A stretch of DNA of 35,939 nt from Candidatus Ornithoclostridium faecavium (GTDB lineage Bacteria; Bacillota; Clostridia; Christensenellales; UBA3700): assembly GCA_018714045.1 (NCBI GenBank), contig DVNX01000078.1:1-35939 (forward strand), in the 5' to 3' direction. The stretch's first letter is position 1; each line of letters starts with the position of its first letter. Below are positions 8,854-16,468 of the stretch, piece after piece. Both the position numbers and the translations under genes were made by a program. The notes under the pieces are model-generated. The model was not told where the DNA came from. It saw only the letters and a program-made list of their open reading frames with translations, and made no database searches.

Positions 8854-10430
8854 TTCGACTCCTCCCCGCTGCCGCCTTGTTCAGCCGATACGGCGTCAGT
8901 CGTCGCTTCTTCGGCTTTGTCGTCGCTATCAAAAAGTTCTTCGTCGTTCAGATGCTCGTCGCTGGACAGAACGCTTGCGTCCGCGCAGCCGTCGAGCACG
9001 TTCTGATCGTGTGCGCGGTGTTTAAGATCTTCAATCATTTTTTCCTGATCCTTTTCCGTCATGTTCCAGAAGAGATATGGAGCGCCGTGCAGCAACGTGC
9101 CGATCACGGCGAGAACAGCCATCGCCGAAAGCATAGGAGAACGAACCGTCTCGTCGTAAAGCACGTCATAGTCGTTGATAAGTCCGTAATATTCGTAAAT
9201 AAACGGCAGAATATAGTTGGTGCCTATCGCGACAAGAGAGTTGATGATCGCAAAGTTCTGAGAGAAGCCCTCGAGTCTGTCGCCCGTCTTCCACTGCTGA
9301 TAGTCGAGAGCGTCCGCGCTCATCGCGGGAGCTGTGATTATCTGCACCGCAGTGCCCCAGAACGCCAGATAACAAACAGCCGCAAATACGTAAAAATCGT
9401 TGTTGTAGAAGATGAGAGGTACCATCGCAAGCGCGACAACGCCGTCGGTAAGAAGAACGGTATTCTTCTTGCCTATCTTCTTTATTATAAACGGCCCCAT
9501 GACCATGCCGAACAGCGACGCCGTGCCTATAACGAGGCTGGCGACCGACTGTATCACCTCGTTCTGCAGCATATAGACGTAAGCCCACATCATGCTTCCC
9601 GTAATAGCCGCCCTAGCGAACGCGAACCAGGTCGAAACGTTGTTTATCCAGAAATATCTGTTTTTGCAGATCTTTACGAAACCGTCTATGAATTTTACTT
9701 TCTGCACCTGTCTGCGGGGAACGATTATACGCTCTTTCGTACCGAAATAAGCGAACATGCCGAGGCCGCATCCGATGAATGAAAATACGGGGAAGATGAC
9801 CTTGTAAAAGTTCTGGTCTACCTGTCCCAGTTCGAACGCGCTGGCGATGAGCGGGAAGACCGCGCCCGTGATCGTCGGCGCAAGGCTGTATATGACCGAG
9901 CTAATCGATATTATCTTCGCACGTTCGTTCGTGTTCGGGGTCTCAAGCTGAACCAGCTGAGTGTACATACCCAGATAAAACTGGTAAATAAAGTTCATCA
10001 GTATGTAAAGCACTCCCACGCAGATAAGTATGGTCTGCTTGCTCCACGACAGCGGAATGAACGCGGTAAGAGACATCAGTATCGCGCACGGAGGCCCCAG
10101 CCACAATATCCACGGTCTCGCCTTTCCCTGCTTTCCCGGCGTATTGTCGATGATCCAGCTTTTGAGCGGCTGGATGACGATCGAAAATATTGTGTTTATC
10201 ATAAGAAGCATAGCGAGGTCGGTCGGCTTAAGTCCGTAGACCGTGCCTATCAGAAGACAGTTCGCTTGCAGAAGGATCTGCGCCGCGATCGCCGCGACGA
10301 ACTGCACTCCCATGCCGCCCACAGAGTAGGCTATGATCTCTTTGTTTCCGACATAGTTGCCTTCAGCAGGCTTGTCCCAATGTCGGAAGAAATCTTTAAC
10401 GACCCCGACTGCCTTATCCACAATCTGCAT
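8850..10430 (-). CDS. MFS sugar:cation symporter, GPH family, with acidic C-terminal tail
   Basis: A 526-aa polytopic transporter. Typical GPH features are the loop SWIIDNTPGKQGKARPW after helix 2, the segment NTNERAKIISISSVIYSL in the cytoplasmic region, and DALDYQQWKTGDRLEG near the last helices, characteristic of GPH carriers. It probably imports a glycoside or amino sugar for the downstream GH20 enzyme. I start at the ATG at 10428-10430 behind an AAGGGG site; the upstream in-frame ATG at 10472 lies in the -10 box. About 55 residues after the last helix are very rich in Asp, Glu and Ser, an unusual hydrophilic tail for the family. First gene of its operon. Confidence 0.92.
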   Translation of the reverse strand: MQIVDKAVGVVKDFFRHWDKPAEGNYVGNKEIIAYSVGGMGVQFVAAIAAQILLQANCLLIGTVYGLKPTDLAMLLMINTIFSIVIQPLKSWIIDNTPGKQGKARPWILWLGPPCAILMSLTAFIPLSWSKQTILICVGVLYILMNFIYQFYLGMYTQLVQLETPNTNERAKIISISSVIYSLAPTITGAVFPLIASAFELGQVDQNFYKVIFPVFSFIGCGLGMFAYFGTKERIIVPRRQVQKVKFIDGFVKICKNRYFWINNVSTWFAFARAAITGSMMWAYVYMLQNEVIQSVASLVIGTASLFGMVMGPFIIKKIGKKNTVLLTDGVVALAMVPLIFYNNDFYVFAAVCYLAFWGTAVQIITAPAMSADALDYQQWKTGDRLEGFSQNFAIINSLVAIGTNYILPFIYEYYGLINDYDVLYDETVRSPMLSAMAVLAVIGTLLHGAPYLFWNMTEKDQEKMIEDLKHRAHDQNVLDGCADASVLSSDEHLNDEELFDSDDKAEEATTDAVSAEQGGSGEESK

Positions 10431-10470
10431 AATTATCCCCTTTTTGTGCGGTTTTTCAACCGTCTTTATC

Positions 10471-10500
10471 ATTATACACTAACGCGCAGGCGCTTGTAAA
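10471..10500 (-). promoter_or_regulatory. Predicted sigma-A promoter of the symporter-lipoprotein-GH20 operon
   Basis: On the minus strand TTTACA (10495-10500), an 18-nt spacer and TATAAT (10471-10476), giving a leader of about 35 nt. The interval 10501-10662 upstream is AT-rich and shows no gene or clear motif. Confidence 0.7.
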
Positions 10501-10662
10501 CAGGTCTTTCAGTTAAAAAACAATAATTTGTTAAGGCGGTTTGCTCTGAAAACATGTCTTAAACGCATTATTTTGCGGACAAGTATCGGGTTGTCGATAT
10601 TTTAAAAAAGTTAAAATCTGAAACGGTAAAAAATCTTTCCGTTAACGCTCACAGATAAACGC

Positions 10663-10693
10663 GTAAAAAATAAAGCCGCAACTCAGGCGGCTT
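10663..10693 (-). terminator. Intrinsic terminator after the zinc-ribbon gene
   Basis: On the minus strand AAGCCGC (10687-10693) pairs with GCGGCTT (10673-10679) across a 7-nt loop. A TATTTTTT stretch follows. It lies just past the stop of the zinc-ribbon membrane protein. Confidence 0.75.
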
Positions 10694-10705
10694 ACCGTAT
10701 TCCTG

Positions 10706-11560
10706 TTATTCGTTTCCTTTTCCGTCACCGTCTTCTTTGCATACGTTTTCAGAAGCCTGAACTTCCGTTTCGACGTCACGAGGGTTTTCTTGCGTTTTAT
10801 CCGCGTCGGTTTTTTTATCCGCATCGCCGTCTTTGCATCCGTAAGCCGCGGTTTCCTCTTCCTTTGCGCCGCCGTCTTCCCCGAGGATATCAACGCCCAG
10901 CAGATTTTTGTAAATATCCGCTATCGGCAACGCATAAAGATGCGTTCTGTCGTAATCGCACACTTCGTAAAGCTTGCCGTCGAATTCTTCGATATGAAGC
11001 CCCGCGCCGCAAGCCGTGCATTTCGCGTTGCAGACCAGTTGGTAGATCTTGCCATCGTTGGTCACGTAAGGAGCTCTGCCGTAACTGACTTTCTTTATCG
11101 CCCTGACGCTTCTGCTCATCTTTTTGAACACTCCCGCGCTGTAAATTTTTTCAGCCGCAGTCGCGCCGAAGCCCGCAAGCGCGAGAAGAAGAGCAAAGCA
11201 AATGACCGCGCGGACGGTACCCGACAGATTTTCGATCCTGAGTCTGATCATAAGTACGAGTCCCGCAAGCGCCGCCGCCGTTATCAACGAATATACCGCT
11301 GCTAAGACCGCCGTCCTGATATAAGTTTTGCGCGTTTCTCCTATCTCACGCATTTCCAGCCCGTCAGTACCCGTCGGCACGGCAAGAAGAACGTCCTGTT
11401 CCGTAAGCGAAGCTTTCTTTATTATCTCTGCGGTCTCGCGTTCTCTTTCGCGTTTTCTCTCTCTCCAGGTAGGCTTGCGCTTCTTCTGCTGAGAAGCGCC
11501 GCAATATCTGCAAAACTCGCTTCCGTCTTCAATTTCTTTACCGCAAACTCTGCATTTCAT
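10706..11560 (-). CDS. Zinc-ribbon membrane protein of unknown function
   Basis: A 284-aa protein. Residues 1-25 are a double-CxxC zinc ribbon (CRVCGKEI..FCRYCGAS), followed by a strongly basic stretch rich in Arg and Lys. Two membrane helices lie at about 85-107 and 117-135. A second Cys cluster (CNAKCTACGAG, then VCDYDRTH) at about 175-205 suggests another metal site. The C-terminal 60 residues are acidic and low-complexity. The gene overlaps the preceding membrane-protein gene by 4 nt (ATGA) and is followed by a terminator, so the two form one operon. No function is recognised; the paired metal sites either side of a membrane hairpin suggest a scaffold or sensor. Confidence 0.8.
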   Translation of the reverse strand: MKCRVCGKEIEDGSEFCRYCGASQQKKRKPTWRERKRERERETAEIIKKASLTEQDVLLAVPTGTDGLEMREIGETRKTYIRTAVLAAVYSLITAAALAGLVLMIRLRIENLSGTVRAVICFALLLALAGFGATAAEKIYSAGVFKKMSRSVRAIKKVSYGRAPYVTNDGKIYQLVCNAKCTACGAGLHIEEFDGKLYEVCDYDRTHLYALPIADIYKNLLGVDILGEDGGAKEEETAAYGCKDGDADKKTDADKTQENPRDVETEVQASENVCKEDGDGKGNE

Positions 11561-12285
11561 CTGACTTTATCCGCCTTGATTTTCTTATCTTTCTTAATGC
11601 GGTCGGCAACGAATACCGCCAGTACGACCGTAGCCGCAACGCATACGACCAGCGCGAGCCACGGCGCGCCGCCCGCCGTTATCATGAATTCTTTCGTGCT
11701 TCTCATACACATTACGAGCCCGAGGATAAGCCTTACCGCTGAAAGCGCCGTCATCGTCGAAACTGCGACAAGCGATATCACGTCGTCGCCATTCTTTTTG
11801 CGGACGAGCACGGTTATCGCCAGCGCTATAAACGCAAGCGAGAACGCAAGATAGGTCGTCTCAGTCACGTAGATCGTTATATATGCGCTGTCCAGAAGTT
11901 CGAGTTTTTCCGCGGGATACGAAGAGACCAGCTGCTTGGCGATATCCTGAACGATAGCGCTGTCCTTAGATAAAGGCAGATTGAGCAACGTATAGTCGAT
12001 CGCTCCGTCATATCCGTTTACGGGCGCGAAGATGACCGTTATCGCGCTTTTGCCGAACGACAGCTGAGATGGGTCTATATCTTCGAGGAGATTGTTGCCT
12101 TCATCGTCTTCGTATTCTATATTCGCTTGCACCGTAAACGAATTGATAAACAGAAAAACCGTCAGGAGTACCAGTACAGCCGCCATAACGTAAGTCCAGC
12201 GTACGTCGCGCTTCTGCGCCGCTACCTGCACAACAGGCGTCTGCCCGCCTCTCGACTGAGTTTTCTTTTTACCTCTGCTTGCCAT
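11557..12285 (-). CDS. Four-helix membrane protein of unknown function
   Basis: A 242-aa protein with a basic N-terminus (MASRGKKKTQSRGG), a first membrane helix near residues 30-52, an outside domain of about 85 residues, and three more helices in the C-terminal half (TYLAFSLAFIALAITVLV, a helix with MTALSAVRLILGLVM, and a last one before a Lys-rich tail). I start at the ATG at 12283-12285, preceded by AGAGGAAAAA; the upstream frame is poor. It is translationally coupled to the zinc-ribbon protein (ATGA). The two probably work together at the membrane, but no family is recognised. Confidence 0.78.
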   Translation of the reverse strand: MASRGKKKTQSRGGQTPVVQVAAQKRDVRWTYVMAAVLVLLTVFLFINSFTVQANIEYEDDEGNNLLEDIDPSQLSFGKSAITVIFAPVNGYDGAIDYTLLNLPLSKDSAIVQDIAKQLVSSYPAEKLELLDSAYITIYVTETTYLAFSLAFIALAITVLVRKKNGDDVISLVAVSTMTALSAVRLILGLVMCMRSTKEFMITAGGAPWLALVVCVAATVVLAVFVADRIKKDKKIKADKVR

Positions 12286-12359
12286 AAGTTTTTCCTCTCG
12301 GACTTTATTTTTCGCGCAAAAACACCGCGTGCGCAACGTAAGTCTGCGCGTCAAATAAA

Positions 12360-12388
12360 ATTATAAACTAAATCATATAGCAATTCAA
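12360..12388 (-). promoter_or_regulatory. Predicted sigma-A promoter of the membrane/zinc-ribbon operon
   Basis: On the minus strand TTGAAT (12383-12388), a 17-nt spacer and TATAAT (12360-12365). It yields a leader of about 70 nt. Confidence 0.72.
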
Positions 12389-12432
12389 CAATTTTTTCGG
12401 GATAATTTTGCGACGGATATGCAAACTATCGA

Positions 12433-12449
12433 TAAGGCGTATCGCCTAA
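12433..12449 (+). promoter_or_regulatory. Palindrome in the DUF378 leader
   Basis: AGGCG-TAT-CGCCT (12435-12447), extended by near-matching flanks, lies 20 nt before the DUF378 start between two GATAA words. It could be an operator or a small leader hairpin. No good -10/-35 pair is visible, so the promoter of the gene is unassigned. Confidence 0.35.
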
Positions 12450-12469
12450 TCTGATAAAAGGAGGCTGTC

Positions 12470-12715
12470 ATGATAACTGTTATCGCATTGTTGCTTCTCG
12501 TAGTAGGCGCGTTGAACTGGCTCAGCGTCGGTATCTTCGATTTCAACTTTATAAACTGGATATTCACGTCGGAAGCATACGTCGGCGCGCGTATACTTTA
12601 CGCTATCGTAGGCGTCGCGGGTATCTGGACTATAGTTTATCTTATCTACAATAAGTTCAACCCGAAGAGAATAAACGCTATCGAAAAGGGCGCGAAAACT
12701 CACGACCACGAATAA
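12470..12715 (+). CDS. DUF378 family small membrane protein
   Basis: An 81-aa protein matching the DUF378 (YuzA-like) family: an N-terminal helix with LLLVVGALNWLSVGIFDFN, a short loop with a second conserved stretch, and a second helix (ARILYAIVGVAGIWTIVYLI) before a basic tail. Two membrane segments are expected. A near-perfect AAGGAGG site sits 5-6 nt before the ATG. A strong terminator follows at once, so it is monocistronic. The family's function is unknown, although members are often stress-related. Confidence 0.9.
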   Translation: MITVIALLLLVVGALNWLSVGIFDFNFINWIFTSEAYVGARILYAIVGVAGIWTIVYLIYNKFNPKRINAIEKGAKTHDHE

Positions 12716-12732
12716 ACGCATGACGTTTTAAA

Positions 12733-12758
12733 CCCCGCCTTAACGGCGGGATTTTTTT
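12733..12758 (+). terminator. Intrinsic terminator after the DUF378 gene
   Basis: CCCGCC (12734-12739) pairs with GGCGGG (12745-12750) across a 5-nt loop, followed by ATTTTTTT. Confidence 0.85.
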
Positions 12759-12800
12759 GCATCTGTATACTGTAAAAATATATTTAACCTACACGGGCAC

Positions 12801-13283
12801 CTAAATTTGCATAAGGTATACCAGCGCGACGCTCTCAGCCGCGACAGTTGCCGCATTTGCTTTCAGATAGAAATAAACGTCCTCTCCCGCAGCTCTCGCC
12901 AGAGCGTTTATTTTAATCGCGGCTTCGTTGCAAAGCAAAGCCGTTTTACACAAAGCGCGCTTTACTCCGACCGTACCGAACTGTTCTGAAGAAGATATTT
13001 TTCTTCCTCCGCCCAGCGCCGACGACAGCCCTTTCATCTCGTCAGCCGCATATCTCAAAAGTCTCTTTTCGTCGGGAGTGGTAGCGTAATCCAGAAGATA
13101 CACGCACCCCTCAGCCGCGGCAAAGCAACATTCCGCCGCACGGTGCGCTTCGTCCGTCAGATAAACAGGAAGAATGCCCTCTGCTCTTCTTTTGCCCTTC
13201 GCCGCGTTTATCGCGGCGTATTCGCCGTTCATTGCTTCTGCCTCTTTATCGCTTGCGATCCTGTCGTCGTCGTATTCAGCCAT
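12801..13283 (-). CDS. Hypothetical alpha-helical protein
   Basis: A 160-aa, Ala-rich, almost wholly helical protein with an acidic start (MAEYDDDRIASDKEAEAMNGEY). Several amphipathic helices follow, with Cys and His scattered in the first (DEAHRAAECCFAAAEGC). The C-terminal helix (NAATVAAESVALVYLMQI) is hydrophobic enough to pack in a bundle or touch the membrane. A good GGAGG site precedes the ATG. Codon use matches its neighbours, supporting a real gene. No family or function is recognised. It converges on the DUF378 gene and abuts the repeat cluster at 13.4 kb on its promoter side. Confidence 0.7.
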   Translation of the reverse strand: MAEYDDDRIASDKEAEAMNGEYAAINAAKGKRRAEGILPVYLTDEAHRAAECCFAAAEGCVYLLDYATTPDEKRLLRYAADEMKGLSSALGGGRKISSSEQFGTVGVKRALCKTALLCNEAAIKINALARAAGEDVYFYLKANAATVAAESVALVYLMQI

Positions 13284-13401
13284 ATCCGCCCTCCGTTTAC
13301 TGTTATAATACGCGCCCGTCGTCCCCGTTATTCCCGCGTGCTACGGAAAGCGGTGCCCGATATCTATACATATCGTATCGACGCAACATAAACACCGCCT
13401 T

Positions 13402-13713
13402 CCCGCAACAATACGGATCCGTCACAGAGCGACGGATCTTGTGACGGCTTTTACAAAGAAACCGATATCATTATATCTCGCATCGAAGCAAAAACAACAA
13501 TACCTGCCCGCAATAATAAGAATCTGTCATAGGGCAACGGATTTTGCGATGGATTGCGGCAAAACGCGCGCAGATAATAGTATACATATTTTCAAGCGCG
13601 GTTTGTCGGAAGACGCGCAAAAGGCGCGCACTATGACGGGTTCGCATTGTTGCGGGCAGGTATACTACCAAAAGGCGCGCACTATGGCGGGTTCGCATTG
13701 TTGCGAGCAGGTA
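13402..13713. repeat. Cluster of four inverted/direct copies of a ~30-bp motif, with dispersed element copy 2
   Basis: The motif (consensus ending GCATTGTTGCGGGCAGGTA) occurs forward at 13632-13662 and 13683-13713, and reversed at 13501-13531 and, less well, 13402-13427. The forward copies lie in 44-bp direct repeats (13619-13662 and 13670-13713, two mismatches, 51-bp period). The 13501-13531 and 13632-13662 arms match 26 of 31 bases as an inverted repeat, giving a 162-bp MITE-like unit. A further 46-bp direct repeat (13402-13447 against 13507-13552, 36 identities) carries the hairpin GATCCGTC/GACGGATC. Bases 13568-13663 resemble 95-189 of this window. No coding potential. Confidence 0.75.
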
Positions 13714-13725
13714 CACCCCCAACGC

Positions 13726-13754
13726 TTGCATTTTTTTATATTATAGACTATAAT
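13726..13754 (+). promoter_or_regulatory. Predicted sigma-A promoter giving a leaderless transcript
   Basis: TTGCAT (13726-13731), a 17-nt spacer and TATAAT (13749-13754). Seven nucleotides after the -10 comes the ATG of the next gene (13762), so the predicted transcript starts at or next to the start codon. No ribosome site exists. Confidence 0.75.
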
Positions 13755-13761
13755 ATTTTGT

Positions 13762-15420
13762 ATGGAAAATATGATATTGACGCCTTTGCAGATATGGCAG
13801 GACTACGATCCGGAAGCCGCACCGTTGCAGATATCTTTTACGGATTTCGTTAAAAACGGAAACAAAGTATCTTTTAAGGCGTTTTTTAACGGAGATAAAT
13901 TCGAGGACGGCGCGCCGCGTATATTCGTAAGCGGCACTTACCCGACCTCTCCTTCCCCGAAAATATTACTGTATATCAAAGACTGCATGGGCAATCCGCC
14001 CCCCGTCAATTTCGTAAACGGTTTTACCGACCGCGGTTTCGGTTTCGTTCAGTTTGACTACAGCGCAGACAACCCTGACGCCACAGAGCGTTCCCGTTAC
14101 CCCGAAAGCGTGAAGTACGGAGAGATCGCCGAAAGCAAAGGTCATTACTGCGTCGCAGAACCCAACGCGAAAGGCAGCTGTCAATACCTGTGGACTACCG
14201 TCACGCGCAGAGTGATAACCCTTATAAAGACCTTGTCGGAAGATTGCAAGATAATTCTGGTGGGAGCGCGCGAAGGCGCGGATATGATGTGGCAGACCGC
14301 CGCGATGGACAAACGCGTGGACGCCGCGATAGCGATAAACAACGCTGGTTGGCGCGAATATACCGACTGTTTCAGATTTGACGGAGAAGCGGACAATATC
14401 CAGATGACCGACGAACGCGAAAGGTGGTTCGCTGGCTGCGCGAGCCAGACTTACGCGCGTTATGTGGAATGCCCCGTCCTTCTCGTCTGCGGTTCCAACA
14501 ACACTCTGACAAGTATCGACAGGGTAGAAAGCACCCTTTCTCTTATCGATAACGACCGCGTTTACTGCACGGTTAGTCCCAACACGGGTCTTCTTCTCCC
14601 TCAGTATGCGCTGACGACTCAGCTTAATTTCGTCGATTATTTCGACGCAAAAGCGCCCCGTCTTAAAAACAGCCCCGTTTTGTCTCTTTCTGTAGAAGAC
14701 GACGCGGCGGTGGCGAATCTTACCGTAGACGCTCCTCTCGCAGCAAAAGAGATATGCGTATGGTACTCTTTCGACGAACCTGACAACACGATAAGAAACT
14801 GGAACAAGATAATCCTGCCGCAGAACGGCTGCAAACGTTGCGAAATACCCGTTTCAGAACGCGCGCAAAGCGTTTTCGCATTCGTCAACGTAGAATACGA
14901 CGACGGCACCGTGCTTTCTTCTTTTGAAGATTTCCTCAAAGTGCCCGCCGACGTAAAACGCGTGCTTACGCGCAAAACGCATATAATCTACGAACGCAAA
15001 AACGGAACGGGGGCTTTCGTTGCTGAAAACTCAAATCATTATCTGTCATGCACCGCTCCTTATCTGAAGGCGGGTGCGTACGATATCCTCGGCATCACCT
15101 GCGACGACGCCGACATAACCACATACAGCGTAGGCGAAGACAAGTACCTGAGAACGGACGAAAGCTTACTCCAGTTCGACGCATACAGTCCGACCGACGC
15201 GACTGTGGAAGTCAGAGTATGCAATAAGGAAAACGGCAAAAAAGTGCTCTATACCGCGGTATGCAATGTGAACGGCGACGGCGAATGGACGAAATGCTCC
15301 CTCTCTCCGTCCTCTTTCAAAACGCAGACCCTCGCGCCGCTCAAGGGCTGGAGCAATATAAAGAGTTTGTCTTTCCACAAGATAAAAGGCGTACTGTTTA
15401 AAAACATTCTGTGGGTGTAA
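13762..15420 (+). CDS. Alpha/beta-hydrolase-fold protein with degenerate active site plus C-terminal beta domains
   Basis: A 552-aa cytoplasmic protein. Residues about 25-295 follow the layout of acetyl-xylan-esterase/PhoPQ-related hydrolases. The strand and nucleophile elbow read CKIILVGAREGADMMW, with Arg170 where GxSxG enzymes have Ser. CPVLLVCGSNNTLTSID corresponds to the acid strand with N in place of the usual D. The late segment VSPNTGLLLP lacks the usual His. Residues 305-390 resemble the beta domain after such folds (VWYSFDEPDNTIRNW), and 420-550 look like a carbohydrate-binding-type beta sandwich. It probably does not hydrolyse esters and may bind a ligand. Start ATG 13762, or ATG 13771 three codons on; no Shine-Dalgarno at either. 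First gene of a five-gene operon. Confidence 0.75.
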   Translation: MENMILTPLQIWQDYDPEAAPLQISFTDFVKNGNKVSFKAFFNGDKFEDGAPRIFVSGTYPTSPSPKILLYIKDCMGNPPPVNFVNGFTDRGFGFVQFDYSADNPDATERSRYPESVKYGEIAESKGHYCVAEPNAKGSCQYLWTTVTRRVITLIKTLSEDCKIILVGAREGADMMWQTAAMDKRVDAAIAINNAGWREYTDCFRFDGEADNIQMTDERERWFAGCASQTYARYVECPVLLVCGSNNTLTSIDRVESTLSLIDNDRVYCTVSPNTGLLLPQYALTTQLNFVDYFDAKAPRLKNSPVLSLSVEDDAAVANLTVDAPLAAKEICVWYSFDEPDNTIRNWNKIILPQNGCKRCEIPVSERAQSVFAFVNVEYDDGTVLSSFEDFLKVPADVKRVLTRKTHIIYERKNGTGAFVAENSNHYLSCTAPYLKAGAYDILGITCDDADITTYSVGEDKYLRTDESLLQFDAYSPTDATVEVRVCNKENGKKVLYTAVCNVNGDGEWTKCSLSPSSFKTQTLAPLKGWSNIKSLSFHKIKGVLFKNILWV

Positions 15421-15424
15421 ACTT

Positions 15425-15607
15425 ATGCAGTACAAGGTCGGCGATAAAGTCGTAACGAAAAAAGTCCACCCGTGCGGCGGCAACGTCTGGACTATAACCC
15501 GTACAGGCGCGGACGTCAGGATTGTCTGCGACAAGTGCGGCAGAAGCGTTATGATAGACGCGCTGAAATTCGAAAAAAGCGTGAAAAAAATAATCGGAGA
15601 ACAATAA
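15425..15607 (+). CDS. DUF951 family protein
   Basis: A 60-aa protein of the DUF951 family, found widely in Firmicutes and thought to bind nucleic acid. The family pattern is clear: VGDKVVTKKVHPCGGNVW, GADVRIVCDKCGR, and the basic end LKFEKSVKKI. Cys17, Cys35 and Cys38 could bind zinc with another ligand. It starts 4 nt after the previous stop without a clear ribosome site of its own, so translation probably depends on the upstream gene. Its stop overlaps the signal peptidase start (TAATG). Confidence 0.92.
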   Translation: MQYKVGDKVVTKKVHPCGGNVWTITRTGADVRIVCDKCGRSVMIDALKFEKSVKKIIGEQ

Positions 15608-16161
15608 TGAACGGCTTATCGGACGAATTGGATACGCGGAAAAAACGCCGCGCCGATATAATAAACGTCTTTCTCAGCATTGTAATAGTGCTGCTCGTCG
15701 CCGTTATTGTTACCCTTATTTTCTTTATCACCCCCATGACCGTATCGGGTCAGTCTATGTACCCGACGTACGATTCTGGCGACAGGATATTGCTGTCAAA
15801 AGTAGGCTACTCTTTAAATCGCGGCGACATAATCGTGTTCAAGATCCCGGGAAACGACAAACCGCCCGTAAAACGCGTGATAGGACTACCCGGCGACGTG
15901 ATACATTTCGATATCGATACTATGGACTATACCGTCAACGGAAAGCCGCTGGACGACTACGCAACGACTTACGGCTACAGCGTAAACTATTTTATGCAGT
16001 CCGAACCCGCCGTTTACGTAGAGCTTACGACTACGGGCATCACCGTAGGAGAAAATCAGCTCTTCGTGCTGGGAGATAACCGCAACGATTCAAACGACAG
16101 CCACGTATACGGTTGCATAGACCGCGACTGGGTCGTCGGAAAAGTTATACTACACTACTGA
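15607..16161 (+). CDS. lepB: Signal peptidase I
   Basis: Membrane-bound serine/lysine protease that removes Sec and Tat signal peptides. The 184-aa protein has a basic N-terminus, one membrane helix at about 20-42, box B SGQSMYPTY with nucleophile Ser50, box D PPVKRVIGLPGD with general base Lys89, and box E LGDNRNDSNDSHVYG. It is short and single-pass, as in Gram-positive SipS-type enzymes. The start overlaps the DUF951 stop by one base (TAATG); a longer in-frame reading through the DUF951 gene is not credible. Confidence 0.95.
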   Translation: MNGLSDELDTRKKRRADIINVFLSIVIVLLVAVIVTLIFFITPMTVSGQSMYPTYDSGDRILLSKVGYSLNRGDIIVFKIPGNDKPPVKRVIGLPGDVIHFDIDTMDYTVNGKPLDDYATTYGYSVNYFMQSEPAVYVELTTTGITVGENQLFVLGDNRNDSNDSHVYGCIDRDWVVGKVILHY

Positions 16162-16171
16162 GAGGTACATT

Positions 16172-16459
16172 ATGAAAGCTATCGTTTCCGTGATAGGAAA
16201 GGACAAAAAAGGCATTATCGCCAAAGTCTCCAACGCGCTCTACGATATGGACGTCAATATCGAAGATATCTCGCAGACCATTCTGCAGGAGTACTTCACT
16301 ATGATAATGGCGGTCGAGATCTGCGAAAACGCGCCCCGCTTCGACGAGATCAAATCCGCGCTCAACGAACTGGGCGAGAAGATAGGCGTACAGATACAGA
16401 TCCAGCTCAAAAGCATATTCGACAGTATGCACAACGTATCCCTGACCAAAAACAACTGA
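16172..16459 (+). CDS. ACT domain-containing protein (UPF0237 type)
   Basis: A 95-aa single ACT domain (MKAIVSVIGKDKKGIIAKVSNAL, then ISQTILQEYFTMIMAVEI). The family is a cytoplasmic regulatory domain that often binds amino acids. A GAGAGGT site precedes the ATG, 10 nt after lepB. The PFL/UPF0210 gene follows at 9 nt. This ACT and PFL pair is a conserved neighbourhood in Firmicutes, so they probably act together. Confidence 0.93.
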   Translation: MKAIVSVIGKDKKGIIAKVSNALYDMDVNIEDISQTILQEYFTMIMAVEICENAPRFDEIKSALNELGEKIGVQIQIQLKSIFDSMHNVSLTKNN

Positions 16460-16468
16460 GGCGCTTTT

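Noticed and set aside
10642..10893. 83-codon Lys/Arg-rich open frame overlapping the end of the zinc-ribbon gene
   Set aside because: It runs through the terminator and overlaps a better supported gene in another frame.
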